This document shows positions 20,699-29,335 of a stretch of DNA of 55,065 nucleotides, piece after piece. A program made the translations under genes and the position numbers. Positions within the stretch are counted from its first letter, which is position 1; the number at the start of each line of letters is the position of its first letter. A model generated the notes under the pieces. That model ran no database searches. It saw nothing but the letters and a program-made list of their open reading frames with translations, and was not told the DNA's origin. The stretch spans positions 1-55,065 of the forward strand of contig JAAXIH010000228.1 in NCBI GenBank assembly GCA_012270465.1, in the 5' to 3' direction. This DNA is from Synechococcus sp. (lineage in GTDB: Bacteria > Cyanobacteriota > Cyanobacteriia > PCC-6307 > Cyanobiaceae).

Positions 20699-21385
20699 AC
20701 CCCTCATCGATTAGCCCTTGGCTGCGGGCCAAAACAGTGCTGGGCACTGCTGAGATGTCGTTGCCCCTGAAACCATGGCGGCGTTGGTGGATGGTGAATC
20801 CAAGCGGGACAGCGCTGATCCTGTTTTTCAGTCCAGAAGTCAGGATCGAATGCAGTCACGGGGGTGCATGATTGCCCTTCCTCAATGGCACCGCGCTAGA
20901 GAATAAAAACTGGTAAGCAGCGCGAAGAATTGAGGCAAAAGCAGCACACAATCACCGGCTTTGAAATGGTGTTGGATAACACCACGTCCTCCTCATCCAG
21001 GTTCATCGAAGGGGCCAGTTCACCCCGGAACAACTGGGTTTGGCGGGTTTGTTAGTTCAAAGCAAAGCAGTGATTGTTCACTGATCCATGCTCAACGTTG
21101 TCGTGGTGATCGCTCGCTCTCGGGTGGAGTGGCATCCGTCATTGGACCCTCCCGGTGTTGATGCTTTCACTGTTACTGATTTGCTGGGCAAAGCCAATAG
21201 GAGCAATTGCTGTTTCTAACTGTGTTCTCTTGTGACTGTGAATTTCATGTTGGCTAACCCTTTTTGCCTTGGGCTAGTGGCCTTGATGTCCAAAGTTTTC
21301 GCGACCCTGAAGGAAAACCGGAATTCAGCCTGATCCCAAAGAAATTCGGGCAATGTCAGCAAACTCACACAACCAGGAGGCCGTG

Positions 21386-21592
21386 ATGACCAGCCGGTCC
21401 CCTCTCCCTTGGGTCCTCAGTTGGGACGCCAATGGGGAGCTTGCAAACCACGATCGCTACGACTTACTGCAGGCCGATGCCGCTCTCGACAAGGCCTGCG
21501 CGCTTCTCGTCAGCTCTGAGACGTTGGGAAGCGGCGAGTGGCCTCCATCGTGCAAGTTTCACGGGCCGTCCCCAGCCCGTCGCCGGCTTTGA
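21386..21592 (+). CDS. Small hypothetical protein
   Basis: 68 aa, no family recognised. The start is chosen because a perfect AGGAGG lies 5 nt upstream of the ATG at 21386; the ORF-track start 33 bp upstream lacks this. The N-terminal half (PWVLSWDANGELANHDRYD) looks like a structured domain; the C-terminus is basic and irregular. It overlaps the 3' end of the convergent secreted protein gene by 83 bp, which makes its last 27 codons suspect. Confidence 0.45.
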   Translation: MTSRSPLPWVLSWDANGELANHDRYDLLQADAALDKACALLVSSETLGSGEWPPSCKFHGPSPARRRL

Positions 21593-21806
21593 TCCGCTCG
21601 CCCAGGCAGTCGCAGGTGAATGCCCCCATGCCCTCGGGGGCTGCTTTTCCCGCTTGAGCAAAGGCTGTGTTGAAGCTCGCGATACAGAACTTCTGGATCA
21701 GTTGCAAATCGCTGTCGCTGACTTCAGCGCGAGCGGCCTGCATTGGGATCAATCCCAAGCCAGCAGAGAGCAGTGCCACAGGGAGGCACCCCTTCCAGGC
21801 GGACAT
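21510..21806 (-). CDS. Small secreted cysteine-containing hypothetical protein
   Basis: 98 aa with a clear signal peptide (GCLPVALLSAGLGLIPMQAARA). The mature protein is about 72 aa with four cysteines (FCIAS, FTCDCLGERI, RETC) that could form two disulfides in the periplasm. The central FTCDCLGERIKAG segment is the most distinctive part. No function is known to me. It sits 73 bp downstream of the DEAD-box helicase start region on the opposite side of a short gap. Confidence 0.7.
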   Translation of the reverse strand: MSAWKGCLPVALLSAGLGLIPMQAARAEVSDSDLQLIQKFCIASFNTAFAQAGKAAPEGMGAFTCDCLGERIKAGDGLGTARETCTMEATRRFPTSQS

Positions 21807-21879
21807 ATCAATGACCTAAGTGGTGGTGGTCTAAAGGCAGCGCCTGGGGCTTGTCAGCGCCAGCGGGGCAGCTCGTTAA

Positions 21880-23559
21880 TCAGCCCATGGGCTGGCGACT
21901 GATGCGCAGCTCCTTCTGCATCACCCGAACCCCTTGCAGGCGCTTCATCAGCTCCGGTGGCATGCCCTGCGGCAGGTCCACGGTGCTGTAGTCATCAAAG
22001 ATCGTGATCTTGCCAATCTGGCGGCCGTCCAAGCCGCTTTCATTGGCAATGGCGCCCACCAGGTGGCCCGGCTTGATGCGGTCTTGCCAGCCCACCTCGA
22101 CGCGGAAGCGCTCCATCGATTGGGGCACCCGGCCGGGGCTGCGGCGATCTTGCCCCCGTGCTTGGCCGCGGTTGTTGGCCGGCATGGGCGGTTGGGGAAC
22201 CACCAGCAGCGGTGAGTCGCCTTGGGCCAGCCGCAGGGCGGCGAGGGCCAGCTGATCGGGGGTGACATCAGATTCCCGCTGCAGCCGTTGCAGGATCTCG
22301 CCCATCAAGGCCACTTCCTGCTGACGGTCTTCGGGCACCGGTTCGCTGATCAGATCACTCAGGCGTTGCTGCAGGTTGTCGAGGCGCTGCTGGTTGATCT
22401 CCGCATCGCTCGGTACATCCATCGCTTCGATGCTGCTGCCCACAGCGCGCTCGAGGCTGTGGAGCAAGCGGCGCTCCCGGTAGGAGAGGAAGAGGATCGC
22501 GTCGCCTTGGCGGCCGGCTCGGCCGGTTCGGCCGATGCGGTGCACGTAGGCCTCGCTGTCGAAGGGCGCGTCGTAGTTGACCACCAGGCCAATGCGATCA
22601 ACGTCGAGTCCGCGGGCGGCCACGTCGGTGGCCACGAGCACGTCGATGCGTCCTTGCTTGAGGCGCTCGATGGTGCGCTCACGTAGCGACTGGGGCACAT
22701 CACCGTTCAGCACAGAGCAGGTGATGCCTTCGGCTTCCAGGGCTTCAGCCACCGTCACGGTGACCGCCTTGGTGCGGGCAAAGATGATCACCCCGCCAGG
22801 GCCGTGGGCTTCGAGCACCCGCAATAGAGCCCCCAGCTTTTGCTGGTGGGGCAAGAGGATGTGGCGTTGGCGAATCCTGCTGGCATCCGCTTTTTGGGTG
22901 CGGATGATGATCTCGGCGGGGTTTTGCAGGTGTTGCTGACAGATCCGCTTGATTTCCGGCGGCATCGTTGCCGAAAACAGCACCACTTGGCGCTCGCTGG
23001 GGAGCTGTTCCAGCACCCACTGCACGTCGTCGATGAAGCCCATCCGCAACATTTCGTCGGCTTCATCGAGCACCAACGTCTCGAGTTGGGAGACGTTGAG
23101 GGTGCCTTGGCGCATGTGGTCCATCACACGGCCGGGTGTGCCCACCACCACGTGAACGCCGCGGCGCAGCTTGTGGATTTGATCGCGGAAATCGGAACCG
23201 CCATAGAGCGGCAGCACATGCAGCCCGGGGGTGCAGGAGGCATAGCGCTGGAAGGCCTCGCTCACCTGAATGGCCAGCTCGCGGGTGGGAGCTAGCACCA
23301 GCACCTGTGGGTGCCGTGCTTCGAGGTTGATGCGCGCCAGCAGCGGCAGGGCAAAGGCGGCTGTTTTGCCGGTGCCGGTTTGGGCCTGACCCAGCAGGTC
23401 GCGGCCGAGCATCAGCTCAGGGATGGCTGCCGCTTGGATCGGAGAGGGTTGCTCGTAGCCGCACTTCTTCAGCGCTTCGAGCAGGGAGTCGGGCAAACCG
23501 AAGCCAGCAAAGCCGCTGGTGGTTTCGTTCGACACGACAAGTTGGTCTGTTTGGGTCAC
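21880..23559 (-). CDS. DEAD-box ATP-dependent RNA helicase (CsdA/DeaD-like)
   Basis: 559 aa. All helicase motifs are present: Q motif (GFGLPDSLLEALKKCGYEQPSPIQ), motif I AQTGTGKTAAF, Ia PTRELA, II VLDEADEM, III SAT, IV VIIFARTK, V VATDVAARGLD and VI HRIGRTGRAGR. The C-terminus has a basic linker (RGQARGQDRRSPGR) and a DbpA-type RNA-binding fold (VEVGWQDRIKPGHLVGAIAN). It remodels structured RNA and is often cold- or redox-induced in cyanobacteria (CrhR, family knowledge). It is monocistronic as far as visible. Confidence 0.97.
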   Translation of the reverse strand: MTQTDQLVVSNETTSGFAGFGLPDSLLEALKKCGYEQPSPIQAAAIPELMLGRDLLGQAQTGTGKTAAFALPLLARINLEARHPQVLVLAPTRELAIQVSEAFQRYASCTPGLHVLPLYGGSDFRDQIHKLRRGVHVVVGTPGRVMDHMRQGTLNVSQLETLVLDEADEMLRMGFIDDVQWVLEQLPSERQVVLFSATMPPEIKRICQQHLQNPAEIIIRTQKADASRIRQRHILLPHQQKLGALLRVLEAHGPGGVIIFARTKAVTVTVAEALEAEGITCSVLNGDVPQSLRERTIERLKQGRIDVLVATDVAARGLDVDRIGLVVNYDAPFDSEAYVHRIGRTGRAGRQGDAILFLSYRERRLLHSLERAVGSSIEAMDVPSDAEINQQRLDNLQQRLSDLISEPVPEDRQQEVALMGEILQRLQRESDVTPDQLALAALRLAQGDSPLLVVPQPPMPANNRGQARGQDRRSPGRVPQSMERFRVEVGWQDRIKPGHLVGAIANESGLDGRQIGKITIFDDYSTVDLPQGMPPELMKRLQGVRVMQKELRISRQPMG

Positions 23560-23670
23560 AGAAAAAGGCGTAAACGCCGCGGGTTGGCCTGAAAGTCCTT
23601 AATCAGGCCGGCAGACCCACGTTCTGAACTGCCTTGCCTTGTCTGCAGGAATTTCAACTCCCGAAAACTA

Positions 23671-24024
23671 TCACCCCACCGGTGCCGCCACCCGGCCGTA
23701 GTCATCGGCAAAGCGCTCGATGTCGTCTTCGCGCAGGATGCTGCCGCGCTGCACTTCCACGATCAGCAGACCTTGATCGCCAGCTGTGGCGCGGTGCACG
23801 CAGCCGCACGGCACATCAAAACTGCTGCCGGCTTGCCCGTTGTGCTGGCTGCCATCAAGGCTCACCACGCCTGCGCCAGCTGCGATGTACCAGTGCTCAA
23901 GCCTGTGCTGATGGCGCTGCAGTGACAATCGCTGGCCAGGTTCCAACCACAGCCGCTTGACCAAATACCCATCGCCTTCGGTGAGGGTTTCGTACCAGCC
24001 CCAGGGACGGGTGCAGCGCTCCAT
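23671..24024 (-). CDS. Cupin of mannose-6-phosphate isomerase type II family
   Basis: 117 aa, corresponding to the C-terminal isomerase domain of bifunctional GMP/PMI proteins. It has the signature RPWGWYETLTEGDGYLVKRL, the metal-binding QRHQHRLEHWYI, and EVQRGSILREDDIERFADDYGR. It probably interconverts mannose- and fructose-6-phosphate for surface sugars, alone or with a separate guanylyltransferase. It is followed on the transcript side by the DEAD-box gene after 111 bp. Confidence 0.9.
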   Translation of the reverse strand: MERCTRPWGWYETLTEGDGYLVKRLWLEPGQRLSLQRHQHRLEHWYIAAGAGVVSLDGSQHNGQAGSSFDVPCGCVHRATAGDQGLLIVEVQRGSILREDDIERFADDYGRVAAPVG

Positions 24025-24033
24025 AGGCTGCTT

Positions 24034-24270
24034 TTAGCAGGCCTGAGAGCGGGGGGCTAGCACCATTTCAATGAACCTCTGCACATGCTGACTGTCGCTC
24101 AGCACTGGCTTCAGCCTGGCGCCAAAGGCTGCCAGCTCGGAGGGCGACAGCCGCTGCATCAATCCCTGCAGCTCTTCGCGGGCACTGACCGACAGGGGCA
24201 CATCACTGAGCCATAGGAAGGCGGCGTCTTGGAGCTTGCTCCAGGCCAGTAGGTAGAGATCGGAATCCAT
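24034..24270 (-). CDS. Small alpha-helical hypothetical protein
   Basis: 78 aa, no family recognised. It is predicted to be all-helical and soluble (DSDLYLLAWSKLQDAAFLWL, then LQGLMQRLSPSELAAFGARL). Its stop lies 9 bp before the cupin start, and it follows recD by 71 bp, all on the minus strand. Codon usage and compact amphipathic helices argue for a real gene. Confidence 0.65.
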   Translation of the reverse strand: MDSDLYLLAWSKLQDAAFLWLSDVPLSVSAREELQGLMQRLSPSELAAFGARLKPVLSDSQHVQRFIEMVLAPRSQAC

Positions 24271-24341
24271 GCCTTGCTCAAGCGGTCCATTGGCAACCTG
24301 CCAGAGCGTCCTGCCCTGAGGCCAGCTCTTGGCGAGAAGCG

Positions 24342-25775
24342 TTACGCCTCGAGGCTGTCCAACGGCGGACTCAGTAAATCCACCCGCTCCTTGGCCCTGG
24401 TGAGGGCGGTGTAGAGCAAGCGGCGATCCAAGCTGCTGCCAGCCGGCATCACCACGATCACCTCGCGAGCCTGGCTGCCTTGGCTTTTGTGCACGGTGAG
24501 GGCCAGAGCCGGTTCGGGGCAGGGCAACAGCTCCAGTGGCAATCGCTGGGGCCCTTCGGCGGTGGCGATCACGGCTTCATGGCCCTGGGGGCCCGGCCGC
24601 ACCAGGCCGCGGTCGCCATTGGCCAGGCCCAGGGAAGCATCGTTGCGGCCCACCAGCAGGGGTGTACCGGCAGGCCAATGCCACGGCTCCTTTTGGGTGA
24701 GTGGCAGCCAGCGGCGGTTCAGCTGGCTCACCCCCTGACGCCCACTGCGCCTGGGTGAGAGCACCAGCAAGTCCTCGAGGCAGGCCAGTGCCTCTGCATC
24801 GCTCAGCGCTGGGGTGTTCGCTTGCTGCTCCAGCCGTTGGCGGTGCTGCTCGATCCGCTGTTGCAAGGCCAGGGGCCATCCCTGGTCCAGCGGCCACCAC
24901 TGCAAGTTGCTGGTCTTCAGCTCAGCGGTTAACTGCTGCTGCAGCTCAGCGGTGCTGCAGCCCTGGCGCAGCTGTTGCACAAACCATCCCAGGGCTGTGG
25001 AGTCGTTGAAGCGGTGGGAACGCTCCAGTTGCAGTAGCAGTTGCGGACGGTGTTGCTTGAGCTGGTGTTCCAGCGGTTCCAGGACGCTGCTGCCTCCGAT
25101 GGGGGGCAACTGAGCCGAATCCCCCACCAGCAGCAGCCTTGTGGTGCTGGGCAGGGCTTCGAGTAGGGCTTGCATCAACTGGGTGTCCACCATCGACACC
25201 TCATCGACCACCACCACATCGGCGTCGATCGGGCGGGTTTGGTTGCGGCCAAAACCACCGTTGGGATTGGCTTCCAGGGCGCGATGCAGGGTGGAGCACT
25301 GCATCGAAGCTGGCAGCGGGCTGAGGGCTTCCCGCAGCCGTGCCGCGGCCTTGCCGGTCGGTGCCAGCAGCAGGGTTTGGCGTTCAAGCTCATCGGCGAG
25401 CAGTTGCCGCACGCGGGTGGTTTTGCCCGTTCCGGCACCGCCTGTGAGCAGCAGCCCCCTGTGTTGATGCAGCCGTTGCTCGAGATCCTTCAGCAGACTC
25501 TGCTGCTGCTGGTGTTGCCGCCGGCTCCAAAGTTCGGCGCCTTGCGCGCCCTGCTCAATCAGCACAAGCGGCAGCTGCTTCAAGGCGGTTTGGCTGGCTG
25601 CCGGGAGTGCAGCGAGCTCGGCTGCATCGAGCTGCAGTGGTTCACGGCCCTGCAGTTGGCAGAGCAGTAGGCGTTCGAGCAGTGGTTGCAAAACCTGGGC
25701 TTCCGCCTGCACCTCCTCTGGGGCCAGGCTCAGTAGGCGGGCTGCACCCCGCTGGCAGCGACTGGCTTCACTCAT
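24342..25775 (-). CDS. recD: Exodeoxyribonuclease V alpha subunit (RecD)
   Basis: 5'-3' SF1 helicase motor of RecBCD, used in double-strand-break repair and degradation of foreign DNA. It is 477 aa, clearly shorter than the roughly 600 aa of E. coli RecD, mostly through a reduced N-terminal domain. Walker A is LLTGGAGTGKTTRVRQLL and Walker B is VVVDEVSMVD. LLVGDSAQLPPIGG and the C-terminal ALTVHKSQGSQAREVIVVMP and LLYTALTRAKERV complete the helicase motifs. It overlaps recB by 4 bp. Confidence 0.94.
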   Translation of the reverse strand: MSEASRCQRGAARLLSLAPEEVQAEAQVLQPLLERLLLCQLQGREPLQLDAAELAALPAASQTALKQLPLVLIEQGAQGAELWSRRQHQQQQSLLKDLEQRLHQHRGLLLTGGAGTGKTTRVRQLLADELERQTLLLAPTGKAAARLREALSPLPASMQCSTLHRALEANPNGGFGRNQTRPIDADVVVVDEVSMVDTQLMQALLEALPSTTRLLLVGDSAQLPPIGGSSVLEPLEHQLKQHRPQLLLQLERSHRFNDSTALGWFVQQLRQGCSTAELQQQLTAELKTSNLQWWPLDQGWPLALQQRIEQHRQRLEQQANTPALSDAEALACLEDLLVLSPRRSGRQGVSQLNRRWLPLTQKEPWHWPAGTPLLVGRNDASLGLANGDRGLVRPGPQGHEAVIATAEGPQRLPLELLPCPEPALALTVHKSQGSQAREVIVVMPAGSSLDRRLLYTALTRAKERVDLLSPPLDSLEA

Positions 25776-28700
25776 CGCGGCTCCGCCCCATCCAGCAGCC
25801 AGGCCCCCTCACCGCTGCGGGTGAAGAGCATCACCGCATCAATGCGCAATGGGGTGCCTGTTCCAAGCCGCCACTGCAACCAGCGCTGAACCGCTTGCCG
25901 GTAGAGCTGGGCCTGCAGCCAGTAGTCCTTGGCGGCCATCAAGTCGTTGATGGGGCGCACCAGCCGGTTGGTTTTCCAATCGAGCACCACCCAGTGTTGG
26001 CGTCCATCCCGGCTTGGCCGGCGGATGATCAGATCGATCACGCCATTGAGAAAGCCGCTGCTCAGTTGCGGTTGCCGCTGCTGCAGGCGCTCGCGGGCGT
26101 AGGCCTGCACAACCGGATCGTGGTGGGCGGCCAACTGCTCGAGAGCCTCGCCGAGCACATCGCTGCTGGGGGAGGCGGCAAACCCGCTCAAAGGGATGTC
26201 GAACGGCAGCTCCCTGAGGGTGTCGCCCATGGCGATTTGATCGAGGCGGCACTCCCCCAACGGTCCGCCGAGGGGGCGTTGCAGCAGCACCTCGATGGCG
26301 TCCAGCAGGTTGCTGCTCAGTTGGGGCTCCAGACCAGAGCGGGCCACCTGATCGCGCACCAACTGGCGCACCTCGGGGCTGGTGAGATCCGCCTTGAAAT
26401 CCAGCTCCTCGAGGATGGCGTGCACCAGGGTTCCAAAGCTGGCTCCCCCGGGTAGTTCTCGCCAGCAGGGGTGTTCCGCGCTGCCGGCATCCTCGGGGCT
26501 GCTTTCGCGGTCGGGGTCAAACCCCTCCTCCTCCCGGGCTGAGGGGCTGATGGTTTGGCTCTGGTCGTGCAGCCGGCTGTAACTCCAGCGTCCCCAGCTG
26601 CTGAGCGGGCGCCTTGGTGGCACAACCGTTGCCACTAAGGGCTGCGGCTTTGCGGCAGGGCGGTAGGCCGGCGGCGCCGTTGGGTCGAGCTCTTCCAGCT
26701 GAATGCCGAGTTCATCGCAGCGTTGCTGCAGGACCTGGCGCAAATCGCTGGCTTGGTTGATGTGATCGGCAATGGCTTGCCAGGGCTGCTCCGCCTGGTG
26801 TTGCCGCAGTTCTGGATGCAGCAACCAGGCCGGCAGGCTGGCGCCACTGTCTTTGATGCGCCCCCAGTCCAAACAGAGCTGGTGCTTGGCGCGGGTGAGG
26901 GCCACGTAGCCCAAGCGCAGCCGTTCCTGCCAGCCCTCCAGGCGCGCTTCCAGTAGCCGTTCGGCCCGTGGGCTGCTGCCGCTGCGGCGGCTGAGCTCCA
27001 GCACCCGACGTTGTTGCTCGGGATCCCAGGCGCGGAATGGGGCCTCCACGTCGACGCCCCCATCGACTTCCCACAGGGTGGGGCACCACACCAGAGGGAA
27101 CTCCAGCCCCTTGCTCGAGTGCAGCGTGGTGAGCGTCACCATCGACTCGCTGGCCACGATCCGCTGCTGCGCGTCTTCTCCTTCACCGCCAAACAGCTGC
27201 TGCTCGCTGAGCCAGTGCAACAGCCTGGCGGCTGATGGTCGGCCCTGGTCTTGCCAGCTCTGCTGCAGCAGTTCCGCCATTTGGCGCCGATCACTCAGCC
27301 TCTGCTCGCCATTGGGCTGCGCCCGTAAGCGCGGTAGACCTGGCCCTGCGGCCTGCACCACTTCCAGTGCCGCCAGGGGGCCCACCAGGGCATAGCGCTG
27401 GCGTGCTTGCTCCAGTTGTTGCAGCCACCCTCCCCAGTCGCTGGGGCTCCAGCTGCTCAGCTCAGCGGCGAGGAAGCCGCCCACGCTGGAGAGAGCTAAG
27501 GCAGCTGCTGAGCGGCGATCTCCCTGGCGTTCAGTGCTCTCGAGCCAGAGGCTGAGGCTGGCGGCCTCAGGGCTCTGCCAGAGATCGCCTCCCCGGCCAA
27601 TGCGCGCCGGGATGCCGCGCCGTTGGAGTTCCCGTTGTAAGGCCACGGCCTCGCGATTGCGGCCCACCAGCACCGCGAGATCACCCGGGTGCAGCGGGCG
27701 CCACTGATCGCCTTGCTGCAGTTCCATGCCACTGGCGAGGGTGCGCTGCAGGTCATCGCAGACCCGTTGCGGCAATGAGTCGCGCAGCTCTCCAAGCTTG
27801 AGGGGTTTGCCCCCCTCGGCCTCACCCAGCCAGCGCATCCGCACCGGTGGTGCTGGGCTGCCATCGGCGCAGCGCAACCGCGATGGCCTTGCATCTTCGG
27901 GGGCCTGAACCGTGCGGTAGTTGATGGCTGGGCTGCCCAAACTGCTCTCTCCAGCGAACAAACGGTTCAGCACGGTCAACAGGGCTGGATCGCTGCGCCG
28001 GTTGGTGTCCAGCGAAAAGCGTTGCCGATTTGCTGCGGAAACGGCCGCCCGATAGGTGCGGATGTCGCCGCCGCGAAAGCGATAGATCGCCTGTTTGGGA
28101 TCCCCGATCAGGGTCAAGGGGGCATCGCCATCAAATAAGGCTTCAAACAGGCGCCATTGGATCGGATCGGTGTCTTGAAATTCGTCGATCAAGCAGCAGC
28201 TCAACTGCTGTTGTCGCCATTGCTTGAGCCCTGCCAGCACTGGCGGACTCAGGGCGGCTGGATCGACCCGCTCGAGCAAATCACCAAAACTCAGCTCTTG
28301 TTTGAGCTGGCGCCTTTGCCAAGCCCCTTGCCTGAGGGCCTGCACCAACTCGCTGAGCAACTGCTCAATGGGCTCAAAACACAACTGCTCAGCGGCTCCA
28401 TGCAGACCACTGCTGGGGGCCTGGTCGGGGTCGACCAACACCCGTTTGAGCTGACTGGTGCTGAAGGCCTGCACCAATTTTCGGTAGGTCTTGATGTCGT
28501 TGCGGGCCTGCGCGCTGTCGATCAGCTCGGGTAGCTGGGCCAGCTTGGTTTTGCCCAGCAGCGTGCCGGCTGGACTCTTGTTGCCAGTGCCTTTGCAGAG
28601 CTGCTGCATGGCTTCACCGGTGCTGATGCCATCACTGGCGAGCAGCCGCTCGAAGCGCTCTTGCCGTTGCTGCCAGCTCTCCAGCGCTGAGGTGCCGATG

Positions 28701-29335
28701 TCCGCTGGCTTTGGCAGCACCATGTCGCGGTCGTCGTCAACGAGCTGGGCCAGCTTCATCAGCCCATCGAGGCTCAAGTCGCTATGGCTTTGCACCCACG
28801 CCTGCCATGGCGCTGGGGCGGGCGAGAGCACACTGCGGCGCCAGTCATTCACCAGCTCCTGCAGCAGGCTGCGCCCGCTTTCCCGTAGGCGTAGTTGGGG
28901 ATCAAGCCCGAGCAGGGTGCCGTTGTCTTGGATCAGGCGCTGGATGAAGCCATGGATGGTGGTGATCGGGGCTAGATCGATGCGATCGATCGCTTCCAGC
29001 AGATTCAGCAGCACCTCCACACCCTGCGCTGATGCGGCCCAGCGGCTGATCAGCTCCTCCAAGGTGGGGTCGCTGGCGGGTCTGCTCTCGTTGGCCAGCC
29101 GGTAAGCCAGAGCTGTGGAGGCTTCCTCCAGGCGGCTGCGAATCCGGCGGCGGATCTCCGCGGCGGCGGCGCGGGTGAAGGTCACCACCAGGATCTGATC
29201 GATGCGACGGCCGTTCTCACCGACTTCCCTCAACACCCTGTGGCTGAGGGCATAGGTCTTGCCGGTGCCGGCGCTCGCCTCCAGTACAACGGTGCCGCCT
29301 GTGAGGGGGCCATTGAGATCCAGCGGTTCGATCAC
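25772..29335 (-). CDS. recB: Exodeoxyribonuclease V beta subunit (RecB)
   Basis: 1187-aa UvrD-like helicase fused to a RecB nuclease domain. Walker A is LEASAGTGKTYALSHRVL at the extreme N-terminus. Further motifs are LVVTFTRAAAAEIRRRI, CCLIDEFQDTDPIQW, LIGDPKQAIYRFRGGD, TLHSSKGLEFPLVWCP and YVALTRAKHQLCLDWG. The nuclease active site VVLDWKTNRL (DxK) is near residue 1120. It overlaps recC upstream and recD downstream by 4 bp each, so all three are translationally coupled. Confidence 0.96.
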   Translation of the reverse strand: MIEPLDLNGPLTGGTVVLEASAGTGKTYALSHRVLREVGENGRRIDQILVVTFTRAAAAEIRRRIRSRLEEASTALAYRLANESRPASDPTLEELISRWAASAQGVEVLLNLLEAIDRIDLAPITTIHGFIQRLIQDNGTLLGLDPQLRLRESGRSLLQELVNDWRRSVLSPAPAPWQAWVQSHSDLSLDGLMKLAQLVDDDRDMVLPKPADIGTSALESWQQRQERFERLLASDGISTGEAMQQLCKGTGNKSPAGTLLGKTKLAQLPELIDSAQARNDIKTYRKLVQAFSTSQLKRVLVDPDQAPSSGLHGAAEQLCFEPIEQLLSELVQALRQGAWQRRQLKQELSFGDLLERVDPAALSPPVLAGLKQWRQQQLSCCLIDEFQDTDPIQWRLFEALFDGDAPLTLIGDPKQAIYRFRGGDIRTYRAAVSAANRQRFSLDTNRRSDPALLTVLNRLFAGESSLGSPAINYRTVQAPEDARPSRLRCADGSPAPPVRMRWLGEAEGGKPLKLGELRDSLPQRVCDDLQRTLASGMELQQGDQWRPLHPGDLAVLVGRNREAVALQRELQRRGIPARIGRGGDLWQSPEAASLSLWLESTERQGDRRSAAALALSSVGGFLAAELSSWSPSDWGGWLQQLEQARQRYALVGPLAALEVVQAAGPGLPRLRAQPNGEQRLSDRRQMAELLQQSWQDQGRPSAARLLHWLSEQQLFGGEGEDAQQRIVASESMVTLTTLHSSKGLEFPLVWCPTLWEVDGGVDVEAPFRAWDPEQQRRVLELSRRSGSSPRAERLLEARLEGWQERLRLGYVALTRAKHQLCLDWGRIKDSGASLPAWLLHPELRQHQAEQPWQAIADHINQASDLRQVLQQRCDELGIQLEELDPTAPPAYRPAAKPQPLVATVVPPRRPLSSWGRWSYSRLHDQSQTISPSAREEEGFDPDRESSPEDAGSAEHPCWRELPGGASFGTLVHAILEELDFKADLTSPEVRQLVRDQVARSGLEPQLSSNLLDAIEVLLQRPLGGPLGECRLDQIAMGDTLRELPFDIPLSGFAASPSSDVLGEALEQLAAHHDPVVQAYARERLQQRQPQLSSGFLNGVIDLIIRRPSRDGRQHWVVLDWKTNRLVRPINDLMAAKDYWLQAQLYRQAVQRWLQWRLGTGTPLRIDAVMLFTRSGEGAWLLDGAEPR

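Larger units (their letters stand above)
20502..21385. other. 0.88-kb region without a clear gene
   Basis: No convincing protein gene is visible on either strand. A 75-codon plus ORF (20543-20770) and a 43-codon ORF (20775-20906) lack ribosome-binding sites and recognisable motifs. It contains the minus-strand terminator at its left end, a stem-loop carrying two GGAA(A)CA motifs (20653-20698), and a CAGTGC-TGG-GCACTG stem near 20735-20749. The right half is less GC-rich. It may hold small RNAs or a decayed gene. Confidence 0.5.

Noticed and set aside
20543-20770. 75-codon plus ORF beside the terminator
   Set aside because: No ribosome-binding site, Cys/Trp-rich random-looking C-terminus, and it overlaps the candidate sRNA stem-loop.
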